Positions 15,301-30,300 are shown, counted from the first letter of the stretch. The stretch is DNA of 64,000 bases from Owenia fusiformis (GCA_903813345.2 CAIIXF020000009.1:29984740-30048739), one strand, 5' to 3'. Notes: generated by a model from the sequence alone, not told the origin. Program-made: numbers and translations.

Positions 15301-18300
15301 CCAAAAATCACTCAAAAAATAGTCAGAATGGTGAAAAACAGCATGATTTTGAAGGAAATTTTTGCCAGGGGGGGGCTACAGGCCCGTAGCCCCCCTGGCT
15401 ACGGGCCTGTAAGGTGTTAATATTAAGCTATTTTATCAGGTACTAGTAAATAAATGAATATTAAAAGTTGCTGTAGCAAATTTGCAATCCATTAAAATTA
15501 AGGCTTCAAGTGCAACAGTCAAGGAAAATCTACGTTTTTAATGGATAATGAATGAATCAATTATTAAAAGTTCCATATGTTCCTTATATTAAGGCTCTGA
15601 TAGAGGCCTATGATACCCACTACCCAGAGACTAAAGCAAAGAAAAATGTGACAATCACTGTACGTCGTAATCCAAATGGACCTGAGTTCTCCCAGTTAGC
15701 TTATAACAAGACAATTGCGGAGACATACTCTGTGGGGAACTCAGTGTTGCAAGTGGCTGCCACTGATGACGATGGGGTAAGTTTTGAGGTTCACTAATGA
15801 TAAATAAAGGTAAATGCTCACTATCAATTTTATTAGCTGTATCAGAATTCATTTTTTATTGATACAAATTACCTACATTAGTAAGATTTATCAAGCATTG
15901 AGCATCCATTATTCAATCATTGTATATACATGTTTAATGGGCGTAGGAATTTACCTTGTCACATTTTCACATAAATTCATTGTAAAAATCAAACATAAAT
16001 TCGAGCAAAATAATCATTAGTTATTCAATGTTTTATTTCTGACATTCAAGATGTATCTCATTGAATACAATCAATTTTATAATGTTCAAGGGAAGAGTAG
16101 ATGGGAAATATTACATTGTGACAAATGCAGATTCATATATGTTATAGTGTTTATTGGTATTTGGTACTCTGTGGAGTTTTCTAGTTACATATGAGCAGGT
16201 ATTCACTGAGGCATTTACTTTCATGTCAAATCATTGTAAAAATCAAACAAATTAAAGCTGAATATTCATTAGTTATTCAATGTTTTATTTCTGACATTCA
16301 GGATGTATTGCATTTAATACAATCAATTTTATAATGGGTCAACACATTGATTTCCACATCCATTAGAACAGCATTTCTTGCATCCTGCACAGTCTCTGTC
16401 ATCATTGCATTCCTGTATGCAGATGCCAAATTTTTCACGATTACCATTAACCTGGGGACATTTCCCAGGCTTTGGACCAACTAAAAACAAAACATATAAT
16501 GACAAGATATATGCTGATTGAATACTTGTCCTTGTTACTACCTTTTGTCACACAAGTGTTGTGACCAATATACATTTGCATCAGTTGAATGAACAATAAC
16601 TTACCACAAGCCATTTTTGTGCAGCCCACTAGTGGATTTAGCCCAGGACTGTTACATGTGCACTTATTGCAGCAATCCCATGGGCTTAAGAACTCTTTGC
16701 CAATTTTGTAGCATTTTCTTTCACCATCAATTTCAAAGCAGCACCCTACAAGTAGTTATACATTTAGTTATCAATTTAGTGAGAACTCGAAGTTAAAATT
16801 TTTGGCCATGGTAAATTGAACAGAATGTCTTTATTACCCTAACTGGGCTCATGAATCCCTCTTTCTGTATCCCATATGTTGTGCCTTATCAGACCCATCT
16901 CCAGTTAACAACCAAATTGCCCAACAGGGAACATTAAACCAATATACCAATACGCGATAACGTTTAGTTTTCGTTCAGTTTAGTTAACTCTCGTTTGAAG
17001 AGCTCTCATGTACGGTACAACATCGTCTACATCCGGGTTCTTTCCCGTTGGATTACACAGGGGTGCTATTTTCAATACCGCACTGCGACTTTATTAAACA
17101 TTTATGTAGAGTTGCATTTGCAGAAATGAGAGGTATGTATGTAATTAAGATATATAACCAGGCTTTTTGAACTATAATCCCCAAATCCGAAGAAATCTGT
17201 AGTTGAAAATGCCGTCCAATTTCAGTGACGTCACTGATTTCCCAAATTGCTCAGACTTCATCGAAGATCGAAAAAATATCAATAATGTTACTTCGAATCT
17301 CCGATTATCTATCTGATTATTCAATAGATTGGATCATATAACTATGCTTGAGGGCTGATGGAAGATCAGAAGCTGAGAAACGTTCAGAGTATAGACTCGT
17401 TCGGCGGGCCAATGAAAATTTGTCCCTTCCAAAGCGATGCATCATGGGAGATATTTATGTAAATTACCACCTGAACCCTTATCGCGAATGGGAGTATTGT
17501 AGTATGTGAGCTGAGAGTAGCAGACAGCACAGTATTTCAGTGTTTTAAGCATGACTACTGTGCATGCACAGGATAGAAATTGAAAGAAGTACTTTTCATT
17601 CAAAAATGCAAAATGCTGCTTTTCTATGAAAAAATGCATAAAGGAATTTCCAGTACTTACTATTCCCTGCTCTTCTTACTGATAGAACTCCAAGTTCCAT
17701 AAATACAAAAAGCAATATATATTTCATCATTTTGTTCTGAATATGTGCCAAGTTAAGCTAACTCCTCTTTACTTCAAAATGAGAGATATTTATACTAAAA
17801 TATTTAATATAAAATTTGTAATTGTGAATGTTGATTTAGATGAAATGTTTGTTCTATTGTTTGTTCTTAGATTAATAGCAAAGCTGCATGGTTAGTACTG
17901 GTTCATTGCTCAAATGAATAATATACAAGGTGGGCTAGAAAATGACCACATAACAAAAGATTAGCTTACTCAATCTGTATACAAGGAATAGTAGTTTATA
18001 TACAAAAATAAAGATGGCTTAATGTTCAACAAAAGGATCTATAACACTTTCTTGTCATCACGATTCCAGGAAAACCACAAGATGGATTTACTTCAAATAT
18101 TTACACATGTTACATGGTAAGAAGTTCTTGAGCTGATTAACTTTTTGGCAGCCATCTTGCATTCTGGCAGCCATCTTGGAAGTTTTTAGATAAATTTAGT
18201 CATCACGATTCCAGGAAAACCACTTAATGGATCAACTTCAAATTATCACACACATTACATGGTAAGAAGTTCTAGAGCTGATTAACTTTTTGGTGGTCAT

Positions 18301-21300
18301 CTTGCATTCTGGCGACCATCTTGGAAGTTTTTAGATAAATTTAATCATCACGATTCCAGGAAAACCACTTAATGGATTTGCTTCAAATTTTTACACATGT
18401 TACATGGTAGGAAGTTCTAGAGCTGATTAAATTTTAGATGGCCATCATGCATTCTGGCAGCCATTTTGGAAGTTTTTATTAGTTAAATCTTGTCATCGCG
18501 ATTCCAGGAAAATCCACAAGATGGATTTACTTCAAATTTTTACACATGTTACATGGTAAGAAGTTCTTGAACTGATTAACTTTTGCCTGCCATCTCGCAT
18601 TCTGGCAGCCATTTTTGTAGTTTTTAGATAAATCTTGTCATTTGCGATTTCAGGAAAACAACTTAACAGATTTCCTTCAAATTTTCACACATTTTCATGG
18701 TAGGAAATTCTAGAGCTAATTAGCTTTTAGGCGCCCATGTCGCAGCTCAATTCAAAGCAATTATAAATAAATGAAATGTATTTTTTGATAACTCAAATAC
18801 CAGTTGCCAAAAGTGGTTCAAAATGTATGTACTGATACCTTACAGGCACAGAACATCCTCTTGAAAGAATTTCCAGGATGCCGCTGAACTCAAAATGGCC
18901 TCCGCTTTTCATGAAAAATATTATTTGTGAGATTCTGGTAAATAATCCGGTCTGAATTGTATCAATTCTGGGATGTGAACAGATGCTATAAGATGACAGA
19001 AAGAGGTTCCATTCTCAATTCATTTTCTTCATTATTATTGATATCATGATGGACCCAATTCCTGGTTTTATTTGCAAAATATACTTACTTCTGATCTTCT
19101 TTTCCCTCATTGCAGATAGAACCCCAACTCCCATCAAGATAAAAAACAATACACATTTCATCATTTTCAATGTTCACAATGTCTGGTACTTAATAATAAC
19201 AAAGTCCAATCAATTCCTCTCACCTTCAAAATGAGAGAATTGTTTATGATGAAGTTTTTCTTTGAAAATAGCAAAGTTAAATCGAGCATATTGTAATTAA
19301 TATTTAATAAAGACTGTAATAAAGAATGCTGATGAATATAATTTGTTTGTTTTACCTTTGATTAACCTTAACTTTAGTGCTGGTTCAAGGAACACCATTC
19401 TTCTATTTATTAATCTATTTTCATCACACTCAGGTACATGTAAAATGACATTGCATTTCAGTTATGAATTTGCTGTTTTGAAATAATGATCAGAAAAAGA
19501 AACGTATGATAAATACTAAATAATGTTCTTTCACATAAATTAAATATACAAAGTAAATTAAGTCTGTAAGTATATAAACTTGTATTAATCCACTATAGAT
19601 TAGATATTTTAAAGAGTATAATATGATACATGTATATTCTCCGAATCCAGAGAAATGAAAACAGATATAATGAAGTTTTGGACCTAAACCACATGCAGAT
19701 TAAGTCTTTGTGATTGGTCAACTCTGGCCAGCCCCCTTGTCAGCTAAGAAGTGAATTATCATTATAGACCACTCTGTTCTGCAACACAAAATAACTAATC
19801 TCATGATTAGCTTTTATTTGTGTACTAGAACTACAAACACCGGACTTGTCTCTGCTCTTTTACAATAATGTAACAAAGCTAGATAAATTGTTTTGCCAAA
19901 TAATAGAATATCGTATTTTATTGTTAACATAATGTAACATTGTAAGTTGGGTAATAAAAAACAGGCCAAGCCGAATGATCATGAGGTTTTCACCAAAATT
20001 AAAGTAGAATAATCATTAGTTATTCAATGTTTGATTTTGACATTCAGGATATATTGCATTTAATACAATCAATTTTATAATGGGTCAACACATTGATTTC
20101 CACATCCATTAGAACAGCATTTCTTGCATCCTGCACAGTCTCTGTCATCGTTGCATTCATGTATGCAGATGCCAAATTTGTCACGATTACCATTAACCTG
20201 GGGACATTTCCCAGGCTTTGGACCCACTAGAAACAAAACATGTAATATTGAAAGGATGTATTTGGTTATCTAAAACTTGATATTGTAACTACCTTTTGTC
20301 ACCAACCAATATACTTACAACCAATATACATAATTAGCTGAATGAACAATAAACTTACCGCAAGCCATTTCGGTGCAGCTGTACAGCCCAGAACTGTCAC
20401 ATGTGCACTTATTGCAGCAATCCCATGGACTTAGAAACAGTTTGCCAACTTGGTAGCATTTTGTTTCACCATCAATTTCAAAGCAGCACCCTACAAGTGG
20501 TTAAACATACAGTTATCAATTTAGTTAGAACTCAAATTTAAACATTTCCGGCCATGTTAAATTGAAAACATTGTGTTTATGACCCTAACTCGGCTCATTA
20601 TCCTTTATTCTGCATCTCATTATACATTGTGCCTTAGTCATACATAGGATAAAAAACTTAAAAAGTACTACTTATTCAAAAAACAAAATGCTGCTTATGT
20701 ATGAGTGACTTTGCAAAATGCTAAAAATCTAATACTTACTATTTCCTGCTCTTCTTACTGATAAAACCCCAAGTCCCAAGAATAGAAAAAGCAATATATA
20801 TTTCATCATTTTGTTCACAATATTTGCCAAGTTGAAATAACTCCTCTTGGCTTCAAAATGAGAGATATTTATACAGAAATATTAATTATAAATTTGAAAT
20901 AGGGAATGTTGATTCAAATGAATTGTTTGTTCTATTGTTATTACTTTAGATTAATAGCAAAACTGAATGGTTATCGCTGGCTCATTGCTCAAATGAATAA
21001 TATACAAGGTGGGCTAGAAAATGACCACATTACAAGATAAGCTAACTCAATTTTTAAACAAGGTTAAAGTAGTTTATACCACAAACTAAAGATGGTTTTA
21101 AATAATATTGAATACAAGGATCTAAAAACATATAGGGTGTCCCAAAAAATGAGCCACTTTTTGACAAGTATTGTCTCAGCAACTGATGAACCAAATTCAC
21201 TGAAAATGTGTACAAAGTAGCCCAAGAGTGACGGTTGCTTTAAAAATATGAAAAAGTAAATGTTATGTGAGTTCTAAGAAATTCAAGATAGCATGTCATA

Positions 21301-24300
21301 ATAGCCCATACTATGAATGGATTTCGCTCAAATTTTCACACATATTATTACTAAATAAAAAGTTCTAGAGCTGATCAACCTTTCGGCAGCCATCTTGCAT
21401 TCTGGTGGCCATCTTGGAAGTTTTTAGATAAATCTTGTCATTGCGATTTCAGGAAAACCACTCAACGGATTTACTCCAAATGTTCACACATGATACATGA
21501 TAAGAAGTTCTAGAGCTAATTAACTTTTCGACGGCCATCTTGCATTCTGGTGGCCATCTTGGGAGATATTATTATATCAATCTTGTCATCACGATTCCAG
21601 GAAAACAACTTCACAGATTTTCTTCAAATTTTCACACATGCTACATGGTAAGAAGTTCTTGAGCTGATTAACTTTTCAGCCGCCATCTTGCATTCTGGTG
21701 GCCATTTTGGAAGCTTTTAGATAAATCTTGTCATCACAATTTCAGGAAAACCACTTAAAGGATTCACTTCACATGTTACATCGTAAAAAGAAGTTCTAGA
21801 ACTGCCTAACTTTTTGGTGGCCATCTTGCTTTCTGGGTCATCAAGCCCACACTGCTATGTTTTAGGTACAATATTGTTCACCCTGTGCTTTGTTTAATTT
21901 TACAACTTGCCAATAATACTCTTAGGCTACTTTGTACACATTTTCAGTGAATTTGGTTTATCACTTGTCAGTATAATACTTGTCAAAAAGTGGCTCATTT
22001 TTGGGACACCTGATATATTTACAGCCAACCAAACTAACTCACTATAACTATAAATAGGCTAGAAAATATGTATTTTTGATAATTACCAGTTATCAGATTT
22101 GGTCTTAATTTTATAGACTGATATCTATGCAGACGACACCTCCATCTACTTACCCGTACCTATAGATAGTCCAATTCAGAACACACACAAAATCCTCCAA
22201 AAAGATCTTGACAATATTTTTAAATGGTCCCAAACTTGGAAAATGAACTCAAGCCTTCGAAATCAAAAGAAATAATATTTTGTAAAGAAACCGTCTATGA
22301 AAGGCCATATCCACTTTTGACACTTAATAACAATTCAATTGTCTGAGTCGATTCACATAAACATTTAGGCGTAACTTTTGATAAAAACTTAAACTTTAAA
22401 ACTCATATAAACGAAGTCCGAGCAAAAATTGACAAACTACTAAATCCCCTATCAACATTGAAAATGAGGGTAAACTCAAAACATCTTGAAACAATATACA
22501 CTTCTTTCATCCTCTCTAAAATCGAATACGGCTCTTTAATCTATGGTTCGGCGGCGCAAGGTGCTCTGGAACAACTAGACAAACTCCATTATAGAGAAGC
22601 CCTTATAGTTTCTGGGGCGATTTATGGTACGTGCAAGCAAAAATTATATAAATGTCTAAACTGGAAAACCCTAGTGGAGAGAAGAGAAGAAAAACAAAGT
22701 ATTCACATGTTCAAAGTCCGATCAAATTTGACCCCCTCTTATGTAGTATTTATATATGAAAAACTGTCCAATCCTGGTGCCGAAAGGGAGCTCCGCTCCA
22801 AAAGAGAATATGTTTTACCCGTGAGAGCATCTGTAAAATTCCTAAATTCACCAGCCATAAAGCCTATCTCCATTTGGAAAAATCTTTCAACTGAAATAAA
22901 AACATCGCCAACCCTAGCAATCTTCAAGTAAAACTATAATAAGAAATATACATTTCATAAAAAGAATATTTTAACAAAAAATCTTAATATGAAAAGGTCT
23001 TCTGAAACTAAACTTAATAAAATAAGAAGCGACCTTGCCCTTAAAAGTGACTTTTTAGACATAATTTCAACAACATCATCGATCCTTCTTGCCCCTGCGG
23101 CACCGAGATCAAGATAAGACTCATCTTTTACTCGACTGCCCTTTAACCGCCATACATAGAAATGATTACATAGAGATCATCCTTAAGTTAGATAATCTTG
23201 ATATTATGTGCTACTTTGGAAAAACAGAAAGCAAAAAATAGAATTTATACTTTATGGAGATGAAAATTTAAATAGTGAACTGAATACAAAATGCCTTCAA
23301 CTATCTTCAAATTATATCGATAACATCTTAGAATGACCATTCTCCTCATTTCACATCATCTCTCATTAACATTCATATACATCATCATGGGCAAGACATG
23401 GTGGACGATCGTCTGCATGCAGGGAAGGGGATTGTTTCCATGGACTAAAACGTTAAACCCACCTATGCCCAGTCACAAGCCTGAGGAACCTGCTTTTATA
23501 TCTAATGTGGATTTTTATCTTACCAACCATGACTTAAATATTAATATGGGTATTTCCTATAATTAATATATACTGGATTTTAACTTACCAAATATGACTT
23601 CAATATTAATATGGGTTTAAACCTATAATAAATTGAATACTGGATATGACAAATAAATAAAATCAATTATAATCTACCTACATGATGTAGATATCCAAAT
23701 GTTGGTCTGAATTTATCTTTGTGGAAAGATCGTATGCTTCAGTTGCTCTTTAACAAAACATGTGGGACAGTGTATCTATATATTACAAGATGTCCGTTGC
23801 AATCCTACACACTCCAGTGATTTAGTTTATGTTTTTAACTTTCTAGAGGGGGGCCAATAATGCTATGTAGCCTCGACCCCTCACTATCTATGTAAATAAT
23901 TATGTTGAATTATATAGAAATGAATAACAATAACCTAAAAAAGGAATAGGCAAAGTAATTCACAATATTATATAAAAATGAAATATATTTTTCTTTATAT
24001 AGATTTGCAGGTGAATCACTCCGACAATTATTTTTATATCAAGTATAACAAAGCACAATAACACTACAGTATTATAAATAGACGTATATTTTGGTACGCA
24101 AATGACTTATATTAAGGATGAAGGGCAGATCAATGAAAAGGAAAATGCAATTTTGGTTCCGCCCTGTACGTGTACACTGTATATACAGTAGTATGCGGAA
24201 TGAACTGCTATTTATTTACTAGACATGTGATGTCATTGTCCATACAAGCTGATGTTAAAAATATCTTGAATGACACACTTTGATATTCTGGGTTATAATG

Positions 24301-27300
24301 ACATAGTTTCTCTCTTGTTTGAAACCCTTGCAGTTTTAAACCAATAATAATTTGATATGCATCTTTGTTGGAATTTCTGCATTTTGCTAGGTACATGTAC
24401 AACCTGGCACTATATGGGAGAATGATTTTATCTAACAAACAAAACAAGATGGCGATGGAATAATGCTATCCTCAACTTTTCACAATTTTCCACTGTTTTT
24501 GTGACTATCAATTTTCATTCATCATCAAATTGTCACACAGTTTATTGTGTCAATTACTTTGCAATTGACTCCTGTCACAAATTGTATTTTTGCATGTGTT
24601 GGGCATTTATCAAGTTAATAGGTGAGGTTTAAAGATGTTTGAAAACAATTTGAGATACCTCTTACAAAATCCCACCCACATATAAAGATGTACTGTAAAA
24701 CCTGTACATAGTGAACACCTATGGAGCTACAAAAAGTGTTCACTGAAGGTAGGTGTTCACTACAGAGAGGGGATTTTTTACAGGACTCAATGTAAAATGT
24801 GTCTTGAAGTGGTGTTTACTCAACATAGGTGTTCACTAAAAGAGAGGTATTCACTAAGACAGGTTTTACTGTAATATATTTAATTGTGTTTCAGGATACT
24901 CTTACGTATACTATAGAGGGAGCAACAAATGATGGCAAAAATTATTTCTCGCTCAACCCCCAGTCTGGAATACTATTCCTGACCAACACACTTCTACATA
25001 CTGCCACAATGAGATATGATGTAAGTAGAATCACTATTACAGTATATAAAGAGCTTTTTGGAATTTTTAAAACTTAAATGTTCTATATATTTCTTAAGAA
25101 TAAATCTTCTGCATGGTTCTCACTTACCCATGACCCATTCTATGCTAAAGCTATGTAAATTTAAGTTCAATTTGAACAGGTGAGATTATAATCGAAGAAC
25201 CAAACTTTAACAATATTCTTGTCATATAACAGTATATATAAATAGAGCATATTTCTTGTAGTTCAAAGTTCAGGCATCAGACAAACAGGTGCCAGAGAGG
25301 AAACTGTTGGTCCCAGTTGTAGTATTCATTAGTAGGGATCTTCAGCCTCCAGTCTTCCAGGGCACTCCATATGTATTCAATGTGCCTGAGAACCACCCTG
25401 TCGATACAGAGCCATTCGATGGTGTTCTCGCCCAGGATCCTGATGGAACTGTGAGTTACTTAACCCTTTCACGACAATAGGCTCCATATGGGGCCCTTTT
25501 ATGTAATACCGATAGGCTCCTTTTGGCACCAATATTTTTATTTACATACTTGTACATCAATGAAATGGCAATATCTCCAGTTCTATTCAGTATTTTTACA
25601 CCAAATTTTGACAAGTTGTTGACATGTGATAATGCTCACTAAAAATAGTATTTTAGTGATAAAATTTAAAGTAAAGGTCCTGGGGTATGTGTAATTTCAG
25701 TCTTTACCGAGAAAACGCTCTTACTTATCGGTCACCAGGCCAACATTTTCCTCTTATTTCCACATCGGGAAAGGGTTAAAAGAACATTTTTGTCATAATA
25801 GAAAGTGAACATTATTGTCACAAAAGTTATTCAAACACCAAGTGATTTATTAGAATAAAATCCAATGATCCTGGATGAGTGAATATCAAATGAAAGGAAC
25901 ATTTATGAAGGAGACAATCATTTCTGTTATTTTTTTATTTTCGTGAACCAGACCATGAAATATCTTATTTTTAGATCATTTGTTTTATGTGATGAACTTA
26001 CTTTTATTTTCCATCAATTCTATATCTAATTGTGTCATATAAATTTCTGGTAAGTAAACAGTCTTGTATGTAATGGTCTTGAAGTAATAATGATGATGGG
26101 CTTGCAAGGCTGCTACTTAGTTTATGAGTGGTTTGATGTGATAAGCATGGAGTGAATTTATATATTGATCAATATTTATCACTAATAGTTAATTTACATG
26201 TTAAGACTAAATTAACAGTATTCTTCAGTAAATCTATTTGATATTAATATTTCACACTAATATTATAAATAAAAGAAATCACTGTCTGAATAATGCATCC
26301 TCCTAAGCAGGTGTCCAGAATCCGTACCTCCTTTTTCCCCCCTGTTGTAACCAAATTGAAAGCGCCCAGTTAAACTGAGTCACGTGATCTAATTATGCAC
26401 CAATGACATATACATGATTGAATCAAATTACGAGTTCTTAATCTGGGCAATGCTAACTGCTCATAGCAGGATGTAAAAAGAAAGAAGATATTCTGGATTT
26501 TGAAGCCCTGTGATCGGAGGATGGAATAATGTTTTGTGTAAAATTATCATAACCTCTGTATAATTTCCATACTTTCAAAATCTTTTAACCTTGATAATTG
26601 TATTCTAGGGAGAAATGAGATACAGATTGAAAGGAATTGCGCCTGCAACAGATTTCTTCAGAATTGATCCAAATACTGGGAAACTATATGTAATAAAGCC
26701 TTTGGATACCGAGACCACTCCAACATACACACTGAATGTTGGAGCAAGCAACACAGCAAATCCTAAAGTTGAGATTGACACAATCGTGACGATTAATGTA
26801 ATCAGGAATGTGCACAAACCCATATTCTCGCCCCCAGAACGTAATGTCACGGTTGATGATGGGACACCCGAGGGAGAACCTATTGTTACAGTTACAGCCA
26901 CAGATGCTGATCTTCCTGTAAGTTCTGAGGCACATATCAACAAGTGTGTTTATATTGAATACTATATCGGTTACATGCACAATATGTTTATTCACTTCAA
27001 TTCATTATATTGTCAGTCATTTTACTTGGATATTATTAAAATAGTAGTCCTATCCTGTTTGTTAGTAAGCATAAATAAATACCTCACAATTTTATTGTAA
27101 TGGTATTTGATGACCTGTTTAACCATATACAGGTCAGATTCAATATAAATTAATTTCATTCAACATGACGATTGTTTCTGTTTGTATTAAATAGACTTTG
27201 TGATAAATTATTAGTATTAATGATAATGATAAAATGATCCATTTATTTAACTGCTACAATTCTACTTCATTGTGTCCTTGAATCTCTTCACTGTCGGATT

Positions 27301-30300
27301 AGTAGAACAATTTTTATTTTTTAATTGTGTTATATATTCAGATATATTCCTTTATTTCAACATAAAGTCATCATTTCATTTAATATGTTCTTATCTTATT
27401 TTAGGGTCCCAAGAACACTATCAGGTATGAGGTTGTTGGAGATCCTAAATCAGAGGAGTATTTCTTTGCCAAACCTACAACTGGAGAGATAGTGATCATC
27501 AAAGATTTAGCTACAGATCCAGACTTCAACACCAAGTACACTGTGAGTTGATATTAGTCATACTATAAGATCAACTAGCTTATATAAAAGAATATAATTT
27601 GTAGTAAGCTTTTCCCAAATTATCTTCACTCTATCCCTTTCTTGTGATTAGATACCGAATAAATATAACATGCTTGATATGTTTTTTCTATAATCTGCTT
27701 TGTAATGTTAAAGTCGATCAATAAGTTATGAGAAAAAGACATTCTTATCCAGATTTTTATGAGATTTTAATGTCAAAATTCCACAAAAGATGTAACATTT
27801 GTTGTACATGTATATGTATATTTTCTACCGTTCGAGTATGTTCGATGAAGTTTGTAAAAAGACCCCAAACGGTTCTAAGTACGTCCAGTCCGTTCGTACA
27901 CATTTGAAGCCCGTTTTGGAGAACGAAGTGAAAACTAGTTTGGTGTGATAGTAGGGTTAGATGTATATTTTCTAGGTGCTTGTGGAGGCTAAGGACAATG
28001 GTTACCCAGCACAGAGCAGCACTGCAACACTCTATGTGTATGTAAACCGCAACACTGAACCTCCTTCATTCCTGGGAGTAGATGGCTATGACAAACGGGT
28101 TCCCAACAACTGGCCAATTGGAAAGAAGATTGTTCAGGTCTCTGCAACTGATAGGGATGGCGAGGTAATTAACACTGTTTTGGGTGCATTTTTGTGGCTT
28201 TGGCCAGCATGATTTTTACCCTTTTTCTTTTGTGTCCTGCAAGAATCATCTCACCATTGCACCTTATACATTTCTTGAGCGCCTGTAATTATGTCATTGC
28301 AGTAAACTGCATGCACACAAAATTATAAGATGAGAAATACTTGTAATACATACTGTGGTGCACGTAACCATTTATGGTGAGAAACTTACAATCCATTCCC
28401 ATTTTTAAGCTATAGCCTCATGTCAACAAATGTAGTCACCCCAGTTTGAGGTACATGTGACATTCTCCAGCTGAAACTACAATTGAACACATACTAGTCC
28501 TTGTTGATAACATTTCAGGGGGATAACATCAAAGTGACATTCCTTGTAAATGGAAAGGGAGCTGAAAGATTCCAGATTACCCCAGACACTGGTTTCATCA
28601 GTCTACATAGTTCACTTGTACCTGATCAGATAACTGCTGACAGAAAATATGAGGTAGGCTAAGTACTGGAACTGAATGTACTTCGGCTTACATGAATTTT
28701 CAGAAAAATGAATGAAAGGAGTCTTTCCGAGTCTTTTGAACAACAATTTTTAGGGATATTATTGACAAAAAGAATATGCAATGAAATCACATCATAAGTC
28801 ATCATAATTACTATTTTTCTTGTAAAAAATAACTTTGATATTCTAAAAACAATACATGTATGAAACGGAGAGGAAACACATAAGGTCATACATGATAGAA
28901 TTTCAAACTGACCAAATATTGGCTTTTTGAAAGTTAAACATTGCACATATTCTTCTACTACTTGAATGTATCTGGTCACTCATGCATTATCTATAGTCCA
29001 GCGCTTTAATTTTTTAGATATTGGTTGAAGCCAAAGACAGTGGAGTACCCAGCCTCACATCATCAGTGACAGTGACCATCACAGCCTACCCTAACAATAA
29101 GTTACCTGTCTTTGTACCTAAGGATGAATATGATGTCACTATACCAGAGGACACTAAGCCTGGTACCACTGTAGAGAATGTCACAGCTATAGGTAGGGAA
29201 TACATCATTATTAAGCTATTTGATGTCTTGAGGAAATTCAATTTTATTCTGTTAATAATGGTTAAACTGTAACTAAGAATCCTATTTGGTTAGTTTCTTC
29301 ACTATATTCCATCATGATGGCTGATTATATGTTTATGTTTTTATATGTAATGTGAAGTAAACTATGTGTATATGAATAAAAAATATTTACTAACATGAGG
29401 TATGTGCTGCTTCTAATCTTGAGATTGTCACATTATCTCAAAATTTTTTTAGCCTTTTCCCAAGGCTTATGCAGTGATCTCCCCAGCACTAAAGCAAGTG
29501 GGTGCAGCACCCACCTGAAGTTTTGAAAATAGGCTTGCACCCAACTGAAAATACATTTGCACCCACTTGAAAATGATCATGAAAAATTGGCATGCTGAAT
29601 TGTGAAGAGAAGAATTTTGCACCCATCTGAGAAAATGAGAAAAATTCCTGGGGAGATCACTGCTATGTGTTAGACTGTACATGAATGTGTTATATGTTGT
29701 TTCATAGATGATGACTGCCCAGTGGCGTATGAGATAGCTGGAGATGGCCAAGCACCAAACTTCTTCATCATCAACCCTGACACAGGAGTTGTGAAACTGA
29801 ATGCTTCTCTTGAGGGAGATTATAATGAGATGTATTCTGTAAGTACTGAAGATGAGATTCATGATATTAAGATTGGAGTTGTGGCCCATTGGCTGATGAA
29901 ACTCTGTTTAAAACATCCCATAGTACTAGTATGTGAATATGGGCAAACGCAAAAAATGACTTTCAGTTCAGAAAACATGTGGTAAGACTAGCATTAGATA
30001 AATGTAACTTGCCATAAATGTAACAAATAAGTGAATGTTTGTTTATTTGTTATTTAAATTACATGTTCTTCAAATATTATCTTTGCTCCAGATACGTGTG
30101 ATAGCCTATGATTCATGTGACCCGAGACAGACCAATGTAGCCCTAGTGAAAGTGCATGTAGAGCGTAACAAGAATAAACCAAAATTCACCAATGCCAATG
30201 TTAATGTGACAATCCTTGAGACTTACCCTTTAGGCAAGAATGTCACCCAGCTGTTTGCCACTGATAAAGATCCTGTGAGTAGAGTAGCTAATTAGTGACT

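Larger units (their letters stand above)
15777..24894 (+). other. 9.1-kb cadherin intron hosting antisense WAP-protein genes
   Basis: Holds two antisense secreted-protein genes, gene relics, a satellite array, a TIR element and a LINE fragment. Nothing recognisable in 19250-20040 or 23663-24690. Confidence 0.8.

Noticed and set aside
22458-22931. 157-codon frame as an independent host gene
   Set aside because: Its sequence is the C-terminal region of a LINE reverse transcriptase, preceded by the YADD motif in a broken frame.
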